This document shows positions 29,798 through 37,281 of a stretch of 39,461 nucleotides of DNA, one piece after another. The DNA lies in assembly GCF_006483445.1 (NCBI RefSeq), contig NZ_PPPT01000248.1, forward strand, positions 1 through 39,461. The letters run 5' to 3'. The position numbers were made by a program, and so were the translations under genes. A model generated the notes under the pieces. The model did no database searches. It was not told where the DNA came from and saw nothing but the letters and a program-made list of their open reading frames with translations. Numbering within the stretch: position 1 is the stretch's first letter; the number at the start of each line of letters is the position of its first letter. Origin of the DNA: Bradyrhizobium guangdongense (GTDB lineage: Bacteria > Pseudomonadota > Alphaproteobacteria > Rhizobiales > Xanthobacteraceae).

Positions 29798-31414
29798 ATG
29801 ACCTCCTCCCTGCAATCCGCCCCCGAATTCGACTACATCATCGTCGGCGCCGGCTCCGCCGGCTGCGTGCTCGCCAACCGCCTCTCCGCGAACGGCAAGC
29901 ATTCCGTGTTGCTGCTCGAAGCGGGCCCAAAGGATTCCAACATCTGGATCCACGTGCCGCTCGGCTATGGAAAGCTGTTCAAGGAGAAGAGCGTCAACTG
30001 GATGTACCAGACCGAGCCGGAGCCCGAACTCGGGGGACGGCAGGTGTTCCAGCCGCGCGGCAAGACGCTGGGCGGATCGAGCTCGATCAACGGTCTGTTG
30101 TACGTCCGCGGCCAGCACGAGGATTATGATCGCTGGCGTCAGCTCGGCAACACCGGCTGGGGTTTTGACGACGTGCTGCCCTATTTCAAGAAGGCGGAAA
30201 ACCAGGCGCGCGGCGCCAGCGAATATCACGGCGCCGGCGGACCGCTGCCGGTCTCCGACATGATCGTCACCGATCCGCTGTCGAAAGCCTTCATCGACGC
30301 CGCCATCGAAACCGGTCTGCCCTTTAACCCCGATTTCAACGGCGCCTCGCAGGAAGGCGTCGGCCTGTTCCAGACCACGACGCGCAACGGCCGCCGCGCA
30401 TCGACGGCGGTCGCCTATCTCGGCCCGGCCAAAACGCGCGGCAATCTCAGGATCGAGACCTCGGCGCTCGGCCAGCGCGTGCTGTTCGAGGGCCGCCGCG
30501 CCGTCGGCATCGAATACAAGGTCGGCAGCGAGGTGCGCCATGCGCGGGCGCGCAAGGAGATCGTGCTGTCGAGCGGCGCCTACAATTCGCCGCAACTGCT
30601 GCAGCTCTCGGGTGTCGGTCCCGGCGATCTCCTGCGCAAGCACGGCATCGACGTCGTGCTGGATGCGCCGGGCGTCGGCCACGATCTGCAGGACCACATG
30701 CAGGTGCGCATCGTGATGCGCGCCTCGCAGCCGGTGACGCTCAACGATGCCATCAACAATCCGATCAGCCGTACGCTCACCGGCATCCGTTATGCGCTCT
30801 TCCGCAAGGGCTGGCTGACGATTGCCGCGGGCACCGCGGGCGCGTTCTTCAAAACCAATCCGCGGCTGGCCTCGCCCGACATCCAGGTCCACTTCCTGCC
30901 GTTCTCGACCGACAAGATGGGCGAGAAGCTGCATGCCTTTTCCGGCTTCACGGCATCCATTTGCCAGTTGCGCCCCGAGAGCCGCGGGTCCCTGCGCATT
31001 AGGAGCGCGGACCCGACCATGCCGCCGGAAATCCGCATCAACTACATGTCGACCGAGACCGACCGCGCCACCAATGTCGAGGGCCTGAAATTCCTGCGTA
31101 GGATACTGAACGCGAAGGCGCTAAAACCGTTCGTGGTCGGGGAAGAGGATCCCGGCACCAAGGTCGCGACGGATGCCGAATTGCTGGATTTCTGCCGCCA
31201 GCGCGGCAGCACCATCTACCATCCGACCTCGACCTGCCGTATGGGCAATGACGCGCTTGCGGTGGTCGACCAGCGGCTGAAAGTGAAGGGCATCGAGGGT
31301 CTTCGCGTCGTCGACGGCTCGATCATGCCGGACCTCGTGTCCGGCAATACCAACGCGCCGATCATCATGATCGCCGAAAAGGCCTCGGACATGATATTGG
31401 AGGATGCGCGGTAA
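29798..31414 (+). CDS. GMC-family FAD oxidoreductase (choline/alcohol dehydrogenase-like)
   Basis: From ATG 29798 the protein is 538 residues, the usual GMC length. The FAD-binding fold shows DYIIVGAGSAGCVLANRLS and LLLEAGPKDSN at the start, and the GMC signature PRGKTLGGSSSINGLLYVRG near residue 85. The second signature is SSGAYNSPQLLQLSGVGP near 255. The C-terminal catalytic part is TIYHPTSTCRMG with the active histidine, followed by RVVDGSIMPDLVSGNTNAPI. It oxidises an alcohol to an aldehyde with FAD, probably passing electrons to the respiratory chain. Choline dehydrogenase and medium-chain alcohol dehydrogenase are the nearest named relatives, but no bet genes are near. Its place after tetR suggests a substrate-induced catabolic step. 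Confidence 0.9.
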   Translation: MTSSLQSAPEFDYIIVGAGSAGCVLANRLSANGKHSVLLLEAGPKDSNIWIHVPLGYGKLFKEKSVNWMYQTEPEPELGGRQVFQPRGKTLGGSSSINGLLYVRGQHEDYDRWRQLGNTGWGFDDVLPYFKKAENQARGASEYHGAGGPLPVSDMIVTDPLSKAFIDAAIETGLPFNPDFNGASQEGVGLFQTTTRNGRRASTAVAYLGPAKTRGNLRIETSALGQRVLFEGRRAVGIEYKVGSEVRHARARKEIVLSSGAYNSPQLLQLSGVGPGDLLRKHGIDVVLDAPGVGHDLQDHMQVRIVMRASQPVTLNDAINNPISRTLTGIRYALFRKGWLTIAAGTAGAFFKTNPRLASPDIQVHFLPFSTDKMGEKLHAFSGFTASICQLRPESRGSLRIRSADPTMPPEIRINYMSTETDRATNVEGLKFLRRILNAKALKPFVVGEEDPGTKVATDAELLDFCRQRGSTIYHPTSTCRMGNDALAVVDQRLKVKGIEGLRVVDGSIMPDLVSGNTNAPIIMIAEKASDMILEDAR

Positions 31415-31426
31415 ATTGCGCCCACG

Positions 31427-32419
31427 ATGGAGACAGGCTTGGCTACGAGGTTTCGGATCGGCACGCGCAAAAGCGCGATGGCGCTGGCGCAGACGGAAGA
31501 GATCGCACGCCGCCTGACTGCTGCTGTGCCTGACATCGATGTCGAGATCGTCAAGTTCGACACCACTGGAGATACCGACCAGACCAGCAAGCTGCTGCCG
31601 CATGGCGGCAAGGGCGGCGCCTTCGTGGCCCAGATTCGCGCCGCGGTGCTGGCCGGCGAGCTCGATGCGGCCATGCATTCCCTGAAGGACATGCCGGGCA
31701 ACGAGGACACGCCGGGTCTTGTGATCGGCGCCACGCTGTCGCGCGATCCGCCGACCGACGCGCTGGTGCTGCGCGCGGGCGTTACCCTGGATGCGATCAG
31801 GGCCTCGCGCGGCAAGGGGTTCAAGCTCGGCACCAATGCCGTCAGGCGCGCGGCCTATGCGCGTCGGCTGTTTCCGGACATCGAGGTGATTCATTTTCGC
31901 GGCGCCGCCGACACCCGCGTGCGAAAGCTCGACAATGGCGAGAAGCAGCGCCTGCCGGATGGCGGCGCGGTGGGCCCGGCGGACGCGCTGATCATGGCGC
32001 GCTCGGGCCTCGACCGCGTCGGCCTCGCGCATCGCATCGCCTATGAGTTTTCGCCGGCCGAGATGCTGCCGGCGGCGGGGCAGGGCATCGTCGCGGTGGA
32101 ATGCGCCGCGCAGGATTGGACGACGCGACAGATTCTGTCTGCTATCGACGATCCCGCCGCGCATGCCTGTGCCGACGCCGAGCGCGAGGTGCTGTGGGTG
32201 CTCAACGGCCACTGCAATTCGCCGATCGCGGGCTATTCGGAGATCGCAGGCGATCAGATGCAGCTCAGCGCGTCCGTGCTCGATCTCTCCGGCAATACCA
32301 TGATCGAGGCCTCGCGCTCAGGCCCAGCCAACCGCCCGCGCGAGCTCGGCCGCGCCGTGGGGCTCGATCTGCTGGCAAAAGGCGCCGCCGAAATCATCGA
32401 GCGCAGCCGGCCGCGATAA
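31427..32419 (+). CDS. hemC: Divergent porphobilinogen deaminase (HemC-like)
   Basis: A protein of 330 residues. The HemC frame is plain: RIGTRKSAMALAQTEEIARR, then GGKGGAFVAQ, then DAAMHSLKDMP, then VRRAA, RGAADTRVRKLD, AAGQGIVAVEC and the cofactor cysteine in NGHCNSPIAG. Catalytic residues seem kept (Arg in GTR, Lys-Asp in HSLKD, the Arg pair and the two Arg of RG/TR). Many usually invariant positions are changed: GTSSLRR is GTNAVRR, RGN is RGA, and LFT is AFV. There is also a roughly 10-residue insert before the ADALIMARSGL helix. It is thus a diverged HemC or a paralogue. The start is ATG 31427 or TTG 31439, the latter having GGAGA upstream. It lies 12 bases after the GMC gene and converges with hemE. 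Confidence 0.82.
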   Translation: METGLATRFRIGTRKSAMALAQTEEIARRLTAAVPDIDVEIVKFDTTGDTDQTSKLLPHGGKGGAFVAQIRAAVLAGELDAAMHSLKDMPGNEDTPGLVIGATLSRDPPTDALVLRAGVTLDAIRASRGKGFKLGTNAVRRAAYARRLFPDIEVIHFRGAADTRVRKLDNGEKQRLPDGGAVGPADALIMARSGLDRVGLAHRIAYEFSPAEMLPAAGQGIVAVECAAQDWTTRQILSAIDDPAAHACADAEREVLWVLNGHCNSPIAGYSEIAGDQMQLSASVLDLSGNTMIEASRSGPANRPRELGRAVGLDLLAKGAAEIIERSRPR

Positions 32420-32448
32420 GGTTGAGGCGCGGGGTGCGCCGCGTACTC

Positions 32449-32528
32449 CGTCATTGCGAGCGCAGCGAAGCAATCCAGACTATCACCGCGGAAGGATTCT
32501 GGATTGCTTCGCTGCGTTCGCAATGACG
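32449..32528. repeat. Rhizobial intergenic palindrome between hemC and hemE
   Basis: Two arms of 31 bases, 32449-32479 and 32498-32528, are nearly perfect inverted complements with an 18-base loop. The core of the left arm is TCATTGCGAGCGCAGCGAAG. This element type is found in many copies in Bradyrhizobium-like genomes. It lies between two convergent genes and could act as a two-way terminator. Confidence 0.92.
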
Positions 32529-32539
32529 ATGCGAGAGCC

Positions 32540-33574
32540 TTAGCCCCGCACGCGCTTGATCATCTGCTCGACATGGGCGATCGGCGTCTCCGGCTGGATG
32601 CCGTGGCCGAGATTGAAGATCAGGCGTCCCTTGCCAAAATCCTCGATCACGGTGTCAACCGAACGATTCAGCGCATCGCCGCCCGTGATCAGCACCAGCG
32701 GATCGAGATTGCCTTGAACTGCGACCTTCGACTGCACGCGCTCGCGGATGAAGGACGGCTCGGCGGTCCAGTCGATGCTGACCGCGTTGACGCCGGTCGC
32801 TTCGACATAGCCCGGCAGCAATGCGCCGGCTCCGCGGGGGAAGCCGATGATCTTGGCGTCCGGCACTTTGGCGCGGACGCCTGCGACGATTCGCCTGGTC
32901 GGCTCGACCGACCAGCGCGCAAACTCCGCCGGCGGCAGGACGCCGGCCCAGGTATCAAAAATCTGCAGTGCATCGGCGCCGGCGGCGAGCTGTCCGAGCA
33001 GGTAGTCGATCGAGTTCGCAACGATCGCGTCGATGATTTTCGCAAACGCCTCGGGATGCCGGTAGGCCATCATCCGCGCCGGTGCCTGGTCCGGCGTGCC
33101 CTGGCCAGCCACCATGTAGGTCGCGACCGTCCACGGCGCGCCGCAAAAGCCGATCAGCGCGATTTTTGGATCGAGCGCGCGGCGCACGATGCGCAGCGCC
33201 TCGAATACAGGCTCGAGTTTTGCGAAGTCGGCGCGCGCAGCCAGCGTCGCGACCTTTGCGGGATCATCCAGTGGATCGAGCCGCGGGCCTTCGCCGACCT
33301 CGAAGCGCACGGAGCGGCCGAGCGCGTAGGGGATGACGAGGATGTCCGAGAAGATGATCGCCGCGTCGAAATTGAAACGACGGATCGGCTGCAGCGTCAC
33401 CTCGGCGGCGAGTTCCGGCGTGAAGCAGAGATCGAGGAACCCGCCAGCTTTGGCGCGGACCTCGCGGTATTCCGGCAGGTACCGGCCCGCCTGCCGCATC
33501 ATCCAGACCGGCGGTATGGCTTGCCGCTGGCCCGAGAGCACGTCGATGAAGGGTTTTGCAGAGGATTGGGTCAA
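32540..33574 (-). CDS. hemE: Uroporphyrinogen decarboxylase
   Basis: I chose TTG 33574 (MTQSSAKPFIDVLSGQ), with GAGG 8 bases upstream, giving 344 residues, the normal HemE length. The longer frame lacks sense before this point. HemE decarboxylates the four acetate side chains of uroporphyrinogen III to coproporphyrinogen III in heme synthesis. Markers are PPVWMMRQAGRYLPEYRE near the N-terminus with the substrate-binding Arg, AAIIFSDILVIPYALG with the catalytic Asp, GFCGAPWTVATYMV, and QIFDTWAGVLPP. The C-terminal end has NLGHGIQPETP with the conserved His. It is convergent with the hemC-like gene across the palindrome element. The proximity suggests that the HemC-like protein belongs to heme synthesis. 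Confidence 0.96.
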   Translation of the reverse strand: MTQSSAKPFIDVLSGQRQAIPPVWMMRQAGRYLPEYREVRAKAGGFLDLCFTPELAAEVTLQPIRRFNFDAAIIFSDILVIPYALGRSVRFEVGEGPRLDPLDDPAKVATLAARADFAKLEPVFEALRIVRRALDPKIALIGFCGAPWTVATYMVAGQGTPDQAPARMMAYRHPEAFAKIIDAIVANSIDYLLGQLAAGADALQIFDTWAGVLPPAEFARWSVEPTRRIVAGVRAKVPDAKIIGFPRGAGALLPGYVEATGVNAVSIDWTAEPSFIRERVQSKVAVQGNLDPLVLITGGDALNRSVDTVIEDFGKGRLIFNLGHGIQPETPIAHVEQMIKRVRG

Positions 33575-33635
33575 CGAAGGGTCCTCGGAAAAGTTGCGGT
33601 TCCTGATACACCGCCGATGCCGCAGGGCCAACAGG

Positions 33636-33660
33636 GGAACCAGTGCAAAACGCCGGCGTT
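33636..33660 (+). promoter_or_regulatory. EcfG-type general stress promoter
   Basis: GGAAC (33636-33640), 16 bases, then CGTT (33657-33660). This is the exact consensus of the alphaproteobacterial general-stress sigma factor EcfG. Transcription would start around 33667, just before the ribosome site of the 69-residue gene at 33685. Confidence 0.8.
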
Positions 33661-33684
33661 GACCCGCAAATGGAGGGTTTCCTG

Positions 33685-33894
33685 ATGGCTGAAAAATTCA
33701 ATCCTGCGCCCCATGACAAGCACGCCGACGATCTGCGCGATGCGCTTGCCGCCGACGCCGCGCTGGATCGCGGGCTGATGGATACGTTCCCTGCATCCGA
33801 TCCCGTCAGCGCCGCGCAGCCGACGCCGTCGAAGGCCGACGCCGAAGCCGAAAACCCCTCGCTGTGGGCCAAGGTTAAGGCCTTCTTCCACTGA
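33685..33894 (+). CDS. Small stress-induced protein, 69 aa, unknown function
   Basis: ATG 33685 has GGAGG 8 bases upstream and lies 24 bases after the EcfG promoter, so this start is preferred over the one at 33643, which overlaps the promoter. The product starts MAEKFNPAPHDKHADDLRDA and continues LAADAALDRGLMDTFPASDP, ending ENPSLWAKVKAFFH. It is hydrophilic, with a Pro/Ser-rich middle (FPASDPVSAAQPTPSKADAE) and a short amphipathic basic C-terminal helix. The FPASDPVS motif is common in small rhizobial proteins of unknown role. It is probably a cytoplasmic stress protein, by promoter only. Confidence 0.75.
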   Translation: MAEKFNPAPHDKHADDLRDALAADAALDRGLMDTFPASDPVSAAQPTPSKADAEAENPSLWAKVKAFFH

Positions 33895-34070
33895 AGCCCC
33901 CGCAGGGCGGCCGGTAACAAGCGGGATTCATAACCGATCGTTAGTGATCAAACGATCCTGGGCACAGTAGGACTACGGTGAACGGCGCAGTTTGAAGCGA
34001 ATTTCGCCGCCGTTTTCAGGGTTCGATAACAGAAGGGGAGGATTTTCCAGCAACTGGAGATTCCTCGCCC

Positions 34071-35972
34071 ATGGACGTCGTGACCGCCAGAGCCGGTATG
34101 AGGCGCCTGCCGTTGTGGGCTGCCGCTTTCGTCGTGTTCACCTGCACGGCGATCCTCGGCATCAGCGGCTGGCGTGAATGGAGTTCGCGCGACGCGCTGT
34201 TGAAGGGTGCCGAGGCGGAAATGGCGAACCTGGCGCGGTCGCTGACCCAGCACGCCGAGGACAGCCTCGACCTCTTGGATTCCGGCGTGGTCGGCGTCGT
34301 CTCCAGGCTCGAGATGGACGGCACCGATTCCTCGACCATCGCAAAACTCCGCAACCTGCTCGAAGCCCGCAAGAAGGCGATCGAGCGCATCCACAGCCTC
34401 GCCATCATCGACGACCAGGGCAACTGGCTGACCTCGGCCGGCGCGGTCTCCTCGACGCTCAACGACGACGCGTTCTTCCGCCATCATCAGCTTTCGCCGA
34501 AACGGGAGGCGTTCGTCGGCCATCCCGTCAAAAACCTGATCGACGGCGAATGGGTGATCACGCTGTCGCGTCGCTTCAACAAGAAGGACGGCAGCTTTGG
34601 CGGCGTGGTGCTCGCGACCATCAGCGCCAATTATCTGGCGAACTTCTACCGGCAGTTCGAGATCGGCCGGAACAGCTCCGTCTCGCTCGTGCATGGCGAC
34701 GGCCTGATCATCGCGCGCAATCCGGACAATGCCAAATATGTCGGGCGCAGCGTCGCCGACAAGCCGCTGTTCCGCGATCCCGCGCTGGGCGGGCCCGGCG
34801 GCGCCTATCATTTCAAGTCGCCGCTCGACAGCGTCGAGCGCGTCAGCTTCTACAAGCGCAGCGGGCGTTTCCCGCTCGTCCTGCTCGCGACCGTCGAGAA
34901 GGAGGAACTGCTGGCGCCGTGGCGGGCGGACGCCATTTCCCGCATGCTGTTCGTGCTCGCGCTGGTGATGCTGATCGGCCTGATCGGCGCGGTGCTGGTC
35001 GGCCAGTTGCGGCGGGGACAGCGCATGGCGGCCGCACTCGTGGAGAAGGAGGCGCATTTCCGCCTGCTCGCCGAAGGCTCCAGCGACATGGTCACCCGCA
35101 TCGGCCTCGACGAGCGCATCCGCTACGTCTCGCCGTCGGCCCTGCGGGTCGTCGGCTGGCGCGCCAGCCAGTTGATCGGGACGCCGGCGCTGGCGGGCGT
35201 CAATCCGGACGACCTTCCCAACGTCCATGCCGTCGTCCAGGCGCTGAAGCGCGGCGAGAAGGAGGAGGCGCGTGTCACCTATCGCAGCCGGCACCGCGAA
35301 AAGGACGAGATCTGGCTGGAATCCAGCATGCGCGTGACGCGCAAGGATGACGGCGAGATCGACGGCGTGGTGGCGATCTCGCGCGACATCACCGAGCAGA
35401 AGAACCTGGAGAACCGGCTCGAGACGCTGGCGATCGAGGACAGCCTGACCGGGCTCGCCAACCGCCGCCGGTTCGACGAGCGGCTGGCGGAGGAATGGGC
35501 ACGGGCCTATCGCGACCGCTCCAGCCTCGGCCTCGTGATGATCGACGTCGATCACTTCAAGTCCTACAACGACGAATATGGCCACCCCGCCGGCGATGCC
35601 TGCCTGCGGGTGGTCGCGAAAATTCTCGCGTCCGAAGCGCATCGCAGCAGCGATCTCGCCGCGCGCTATGGCGGCGAGGAGTTCGCGGTGCTGCTGCCGA
35701 ACACGGACGCGGCGGGCTGCGCGCGGATCGGCGAGAAGCTGCGCCAGGCCATCCGCGAGGCCGGCCTCGCCCACGCCTCCAATTTGCCCGCAGGCGTCGT
35801 CACCGTCTCCGTCGGCGGCGCCACCTGTCGCCCGGCGCTGGAGCGTTCGGCCGGAACCTCCTCCCTGGTGGAAGCCGCCGACCGCGCGCTCTATGTCGCA
35901 AAACAGTCCGGGCGAGATCGCCTGGTGATGTCGGGTGAGGTGATGAACCTGCCGATGGCGTCGGGGCAGTAG
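34071..35972 (+). CDS. Membrane PAS-GGDEF diguanylate cyclase with periplasmic Cache-like sensor
   Basis: A protein of 633 residues. A membrane helix at about 14-31 (LWAAAFVVFTCTAILGIS) is followed by a periplasmic region of about 260 residues with dCache-like features (IHSLAIIDDQGNWLTSAG, then GVVLATISANYLANFYRQF). A second helix lies near 290-310 (LFVLALVMLIGLIGAVLVG). A PAS domain follows (HFRLLAEGSSDMVTRIG to VVAISRDITEQKNLE), then the cyclase domain with the motif GGEEF near residue 533. The inhibition site RSSD sits exactly 5 residues before GGEEF, so product feedback should work. It makes c-di-GMP in response to an extracellular signal. The gene stands alone, with a repeat element right after its stop. 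Confidence 0.94.
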   Translation: MDVVTARAGMRRLPLWAAAFVVFTCTAILGISGWREWSSRDALLKGAEAEMANLARSLTQHAEDSLDLLDSGVVGVVSRLEMDGTDSSTIAKLRNLLEARKKAIERIHSLAIIDDQGNWLTSAGAVSSTLNDDAFFRHHQLSPKREAFVGHPVKNLIDGEWVITLSRRFNKKDGSFGGVVLATISANYLANFYRQFEIGRNSSVSLVHGDGLIIARNPDNAKYVGRSVADKPLFRDPALGGPGGAYHFKSPLDSVERVSFYKRSGRFPLVLLATVEKEELLAPWRADAISRMLFVLALVMLIGLIGAVLVGQLRRGQRMAAALVEKEAHFRLLAEGSSDMVTRIGLDERIRYVSPSALRVVGWRASQLIGTPALAGVNPDDLPNVHAVVQALKRGEKEEARVTYRSRHREKDEIWLESSMRVTRKDDGEIDGVVAISRDITEQKNLENRLETLAIEDSLTGLANRRRFDERLAEEWARAYRDRSSLGLVMIDVDHFKSYNDEYGHPAGDACLRVVAKILASEAHRSSDLAARYGGEEFAVLLPNTDAAGCARIGEKLRQAIREAGLAHASNLPAGVVTVSVGGATCRPALERSAGTSSLVEAADRALYVAKQSGRDRLVMSGEVMNLPMASGQ

Positions 35973-35986
35973 GCGGTCAGGGCCAT

Positions 35987-36139
35987 CGTGTCCCGGACGC
36001 GACGCAGCGTTCCCGGCGATGCGAAGCATCGTCCGGTACGATGCGGCGCTGAGCCGGGACCCGGTACTTTCCTTGCCGCAACGATGGGCCCCGGTTCAGC
36101 AGCGCACCGCGAAGGGCGCTGCGCTGCGCCCGGGGCACG
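35987..36139. repeat. Nested palindromic element after cyclase gene
   Basis: Outer arms of 23 bases (35987-36009 and 36117-36139) are inverted complements in 19 of 23 positions, beginning CGTG-T/C-CCCGG. A smaller hairpin GATGC-GAA-GCATC lies at 36018-36030, and further GC palindromes fill the rest. It is of the same mosaic type as the element after vanB, without shared arm sequence. Confidence 0.75.
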
Positions 36140-36144
36140 AGAGC

Positions 36145-36351
36145 TCAATAATGCGGGGGCCGTTCGTTGGCCGGGCCGGGGGCATTCGCCTCGGCCTCCT
36201 GCAGGCGCTCGCCGAGCTGGGCGATCTGCCGCGTCAGCGCGTCGATCTGCTTCCATTGCGCGGTGATGGTCTGGTTCAACTGCTCGATGGTCTGGTCCTG
36301 ATAGGCGAGCCGCGTTTCGAGCGCGTCGATCCGTTCGTTGATCTCACTCAT
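36145..36351 (-). CDS. slyX: SlyX family protein
   Basis: From ATG 36351 the product is 68 residues, the SlyX length. It is one coiled-coil: MSEINERIDALETRLAYQDQ, then TIEQLNQTITAQWKQIDALT and RQIAQLGERLQEAEANAPGP, ending NERPPHY. The terminal PPHY is the family hallmark. Its function is not established in any species. Its start overlaps the last 8 bases of trhO, so the two are translated together. Confidence 0.93.
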   Translation of the reverse strand: MSEINERIDALETRLAYQDQTIEQLNQTITAQWKQIDALTRQIAQLGERLQEAEANAPGPANERPPHY

Positions 36352-37096
36352 CGCTGGCCGGCTCCCTGGTCCGTTCGCGCAGGCCGTGACCGAGCGCGAC
36401 GCGCTCGTCGAATACAAAGCATTCGCCGCGCCATCGGCTCTCGGCCTCCGGCACCTCTTCCAGATATTTCAAGATGCCGCCCTTGAGGTGATAAACTTCC
36501 GCAAAGCCGCGCGCGAGCAGATGGGCGCTCGCCTTCTCGCAGCGGATGCCGCCGGTGCAGAACATCGCGATTCTGCGGTGCCTGGCCGGGTCGAGCTGCG
36601 CGGCGGCAAAATCCTTGAACTGGCCAAAGCTTTTGATGTTCGGGTCGACCGCGCCCTCAAAGGTCCCCATCGCCACCTCGAAGGCGTTGCGGGTGTCCAG
36701 CACCAGCGTATCGGGCGCGGCGATCAGCGCGTTCCATTCGGCGGCATCGACATAGGTGCCGACCTGCCGCGTCGGATCGGCGGCCGCATCGCCTAGCGTG
36801 ACGATCTCCTTCTTCAGCCGCACCTTGAGCCGGCCGAACGGCATCGCTTCGGCGGTCGAGAATTTGAGCTCGAGATTGTCGAGCCGGCCGCCGAACAGCG
36901 CGCCATGGACGAGCTCGTGAGCAAGCGCGTCGATCGCCTCGGCTGACCCTGCGACCGTGCCGTTGATGCCCTCCTGGGCCAGCAGCACGCTGCCCTTGAT
37001 CCCGAGGCCCGCGCAGAAGGCGCGCAACGGCTCGCGCAACTCCCGGTAATCCGGGAGTGCTGCGAACTGGTAGAGGGCGGCGACCTTGTAAATCAT
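36344..37096 (-). CDS. trhO: tRNA uridine(34) hydroxylase, rhodanese-related (TrhO/YceA)
   Basis: ATG 37096 gives 250 residues starting MIYKVAALYQFAALPDYREL. The N-terminal acylphosphatase-like domain is followed by a rhodanese domain with LVLDTRNAFEVAMGTFEGAV and the active-site loop MFCTGGIRCEKASAHLLARG, holding the catalytic cysteines. TrhO introduces the oxygen of 5-hydroxyuridine at tRNA position 34 using O2. The family often has a longer C-terminal zinc part, and here it is short (ending REPASDE), as in alphaproteobacterial members. It is divergent from the gamma-glutamyltransferase gene across 185 bases and overlaps slyX at its 3' end. Confidence 0.93.
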   Translation of the reverse strand: MIYKVAALYQFAALPDYRELREPLRAFCAGLGIKGSVLLAQEGINGTVAGSAEAIDALAHELVHGALFGGRLDNLELKFSTAEAMPFGRLKVRLKKEIVTLGDAAADPTRQVGTYVDAAEWNALIAAPDTLVLDTRNAFEVAMGTFEGAVDPNIKSFGQFKDFAAAQLDPARHRRIAMFCTGGIRCEKASAHLLARGFAEVYHLKGGILKYLEEVPEAESRWRGECFVFDERVALGHGLRERTREPASDE

Positions 37097-37281
37097 GGGC
37101 GCTCGTTTAGCAGGCGCGGGCGGCCCGGAAAACCCGCAGAAATCAGGCCCCATTCCCTGGGCGGATGGCAGCATTTCGCTGGTATGCCAGCCATTGCTTG
37201 GGCCCGCCCGAATGTGTCATGAAGGCCCGGAATTCAACGGCGCGCGCGATCCGCGCAGCATAACGTCAGAGCAACATTGGC

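Noticed and set aside
33948..36029. 693-codon leftward open frame over the diguanylate cyclase
   Set aside because: Complete PAS-GGDEF motifs are on the other strand; this frame has shadow composition.
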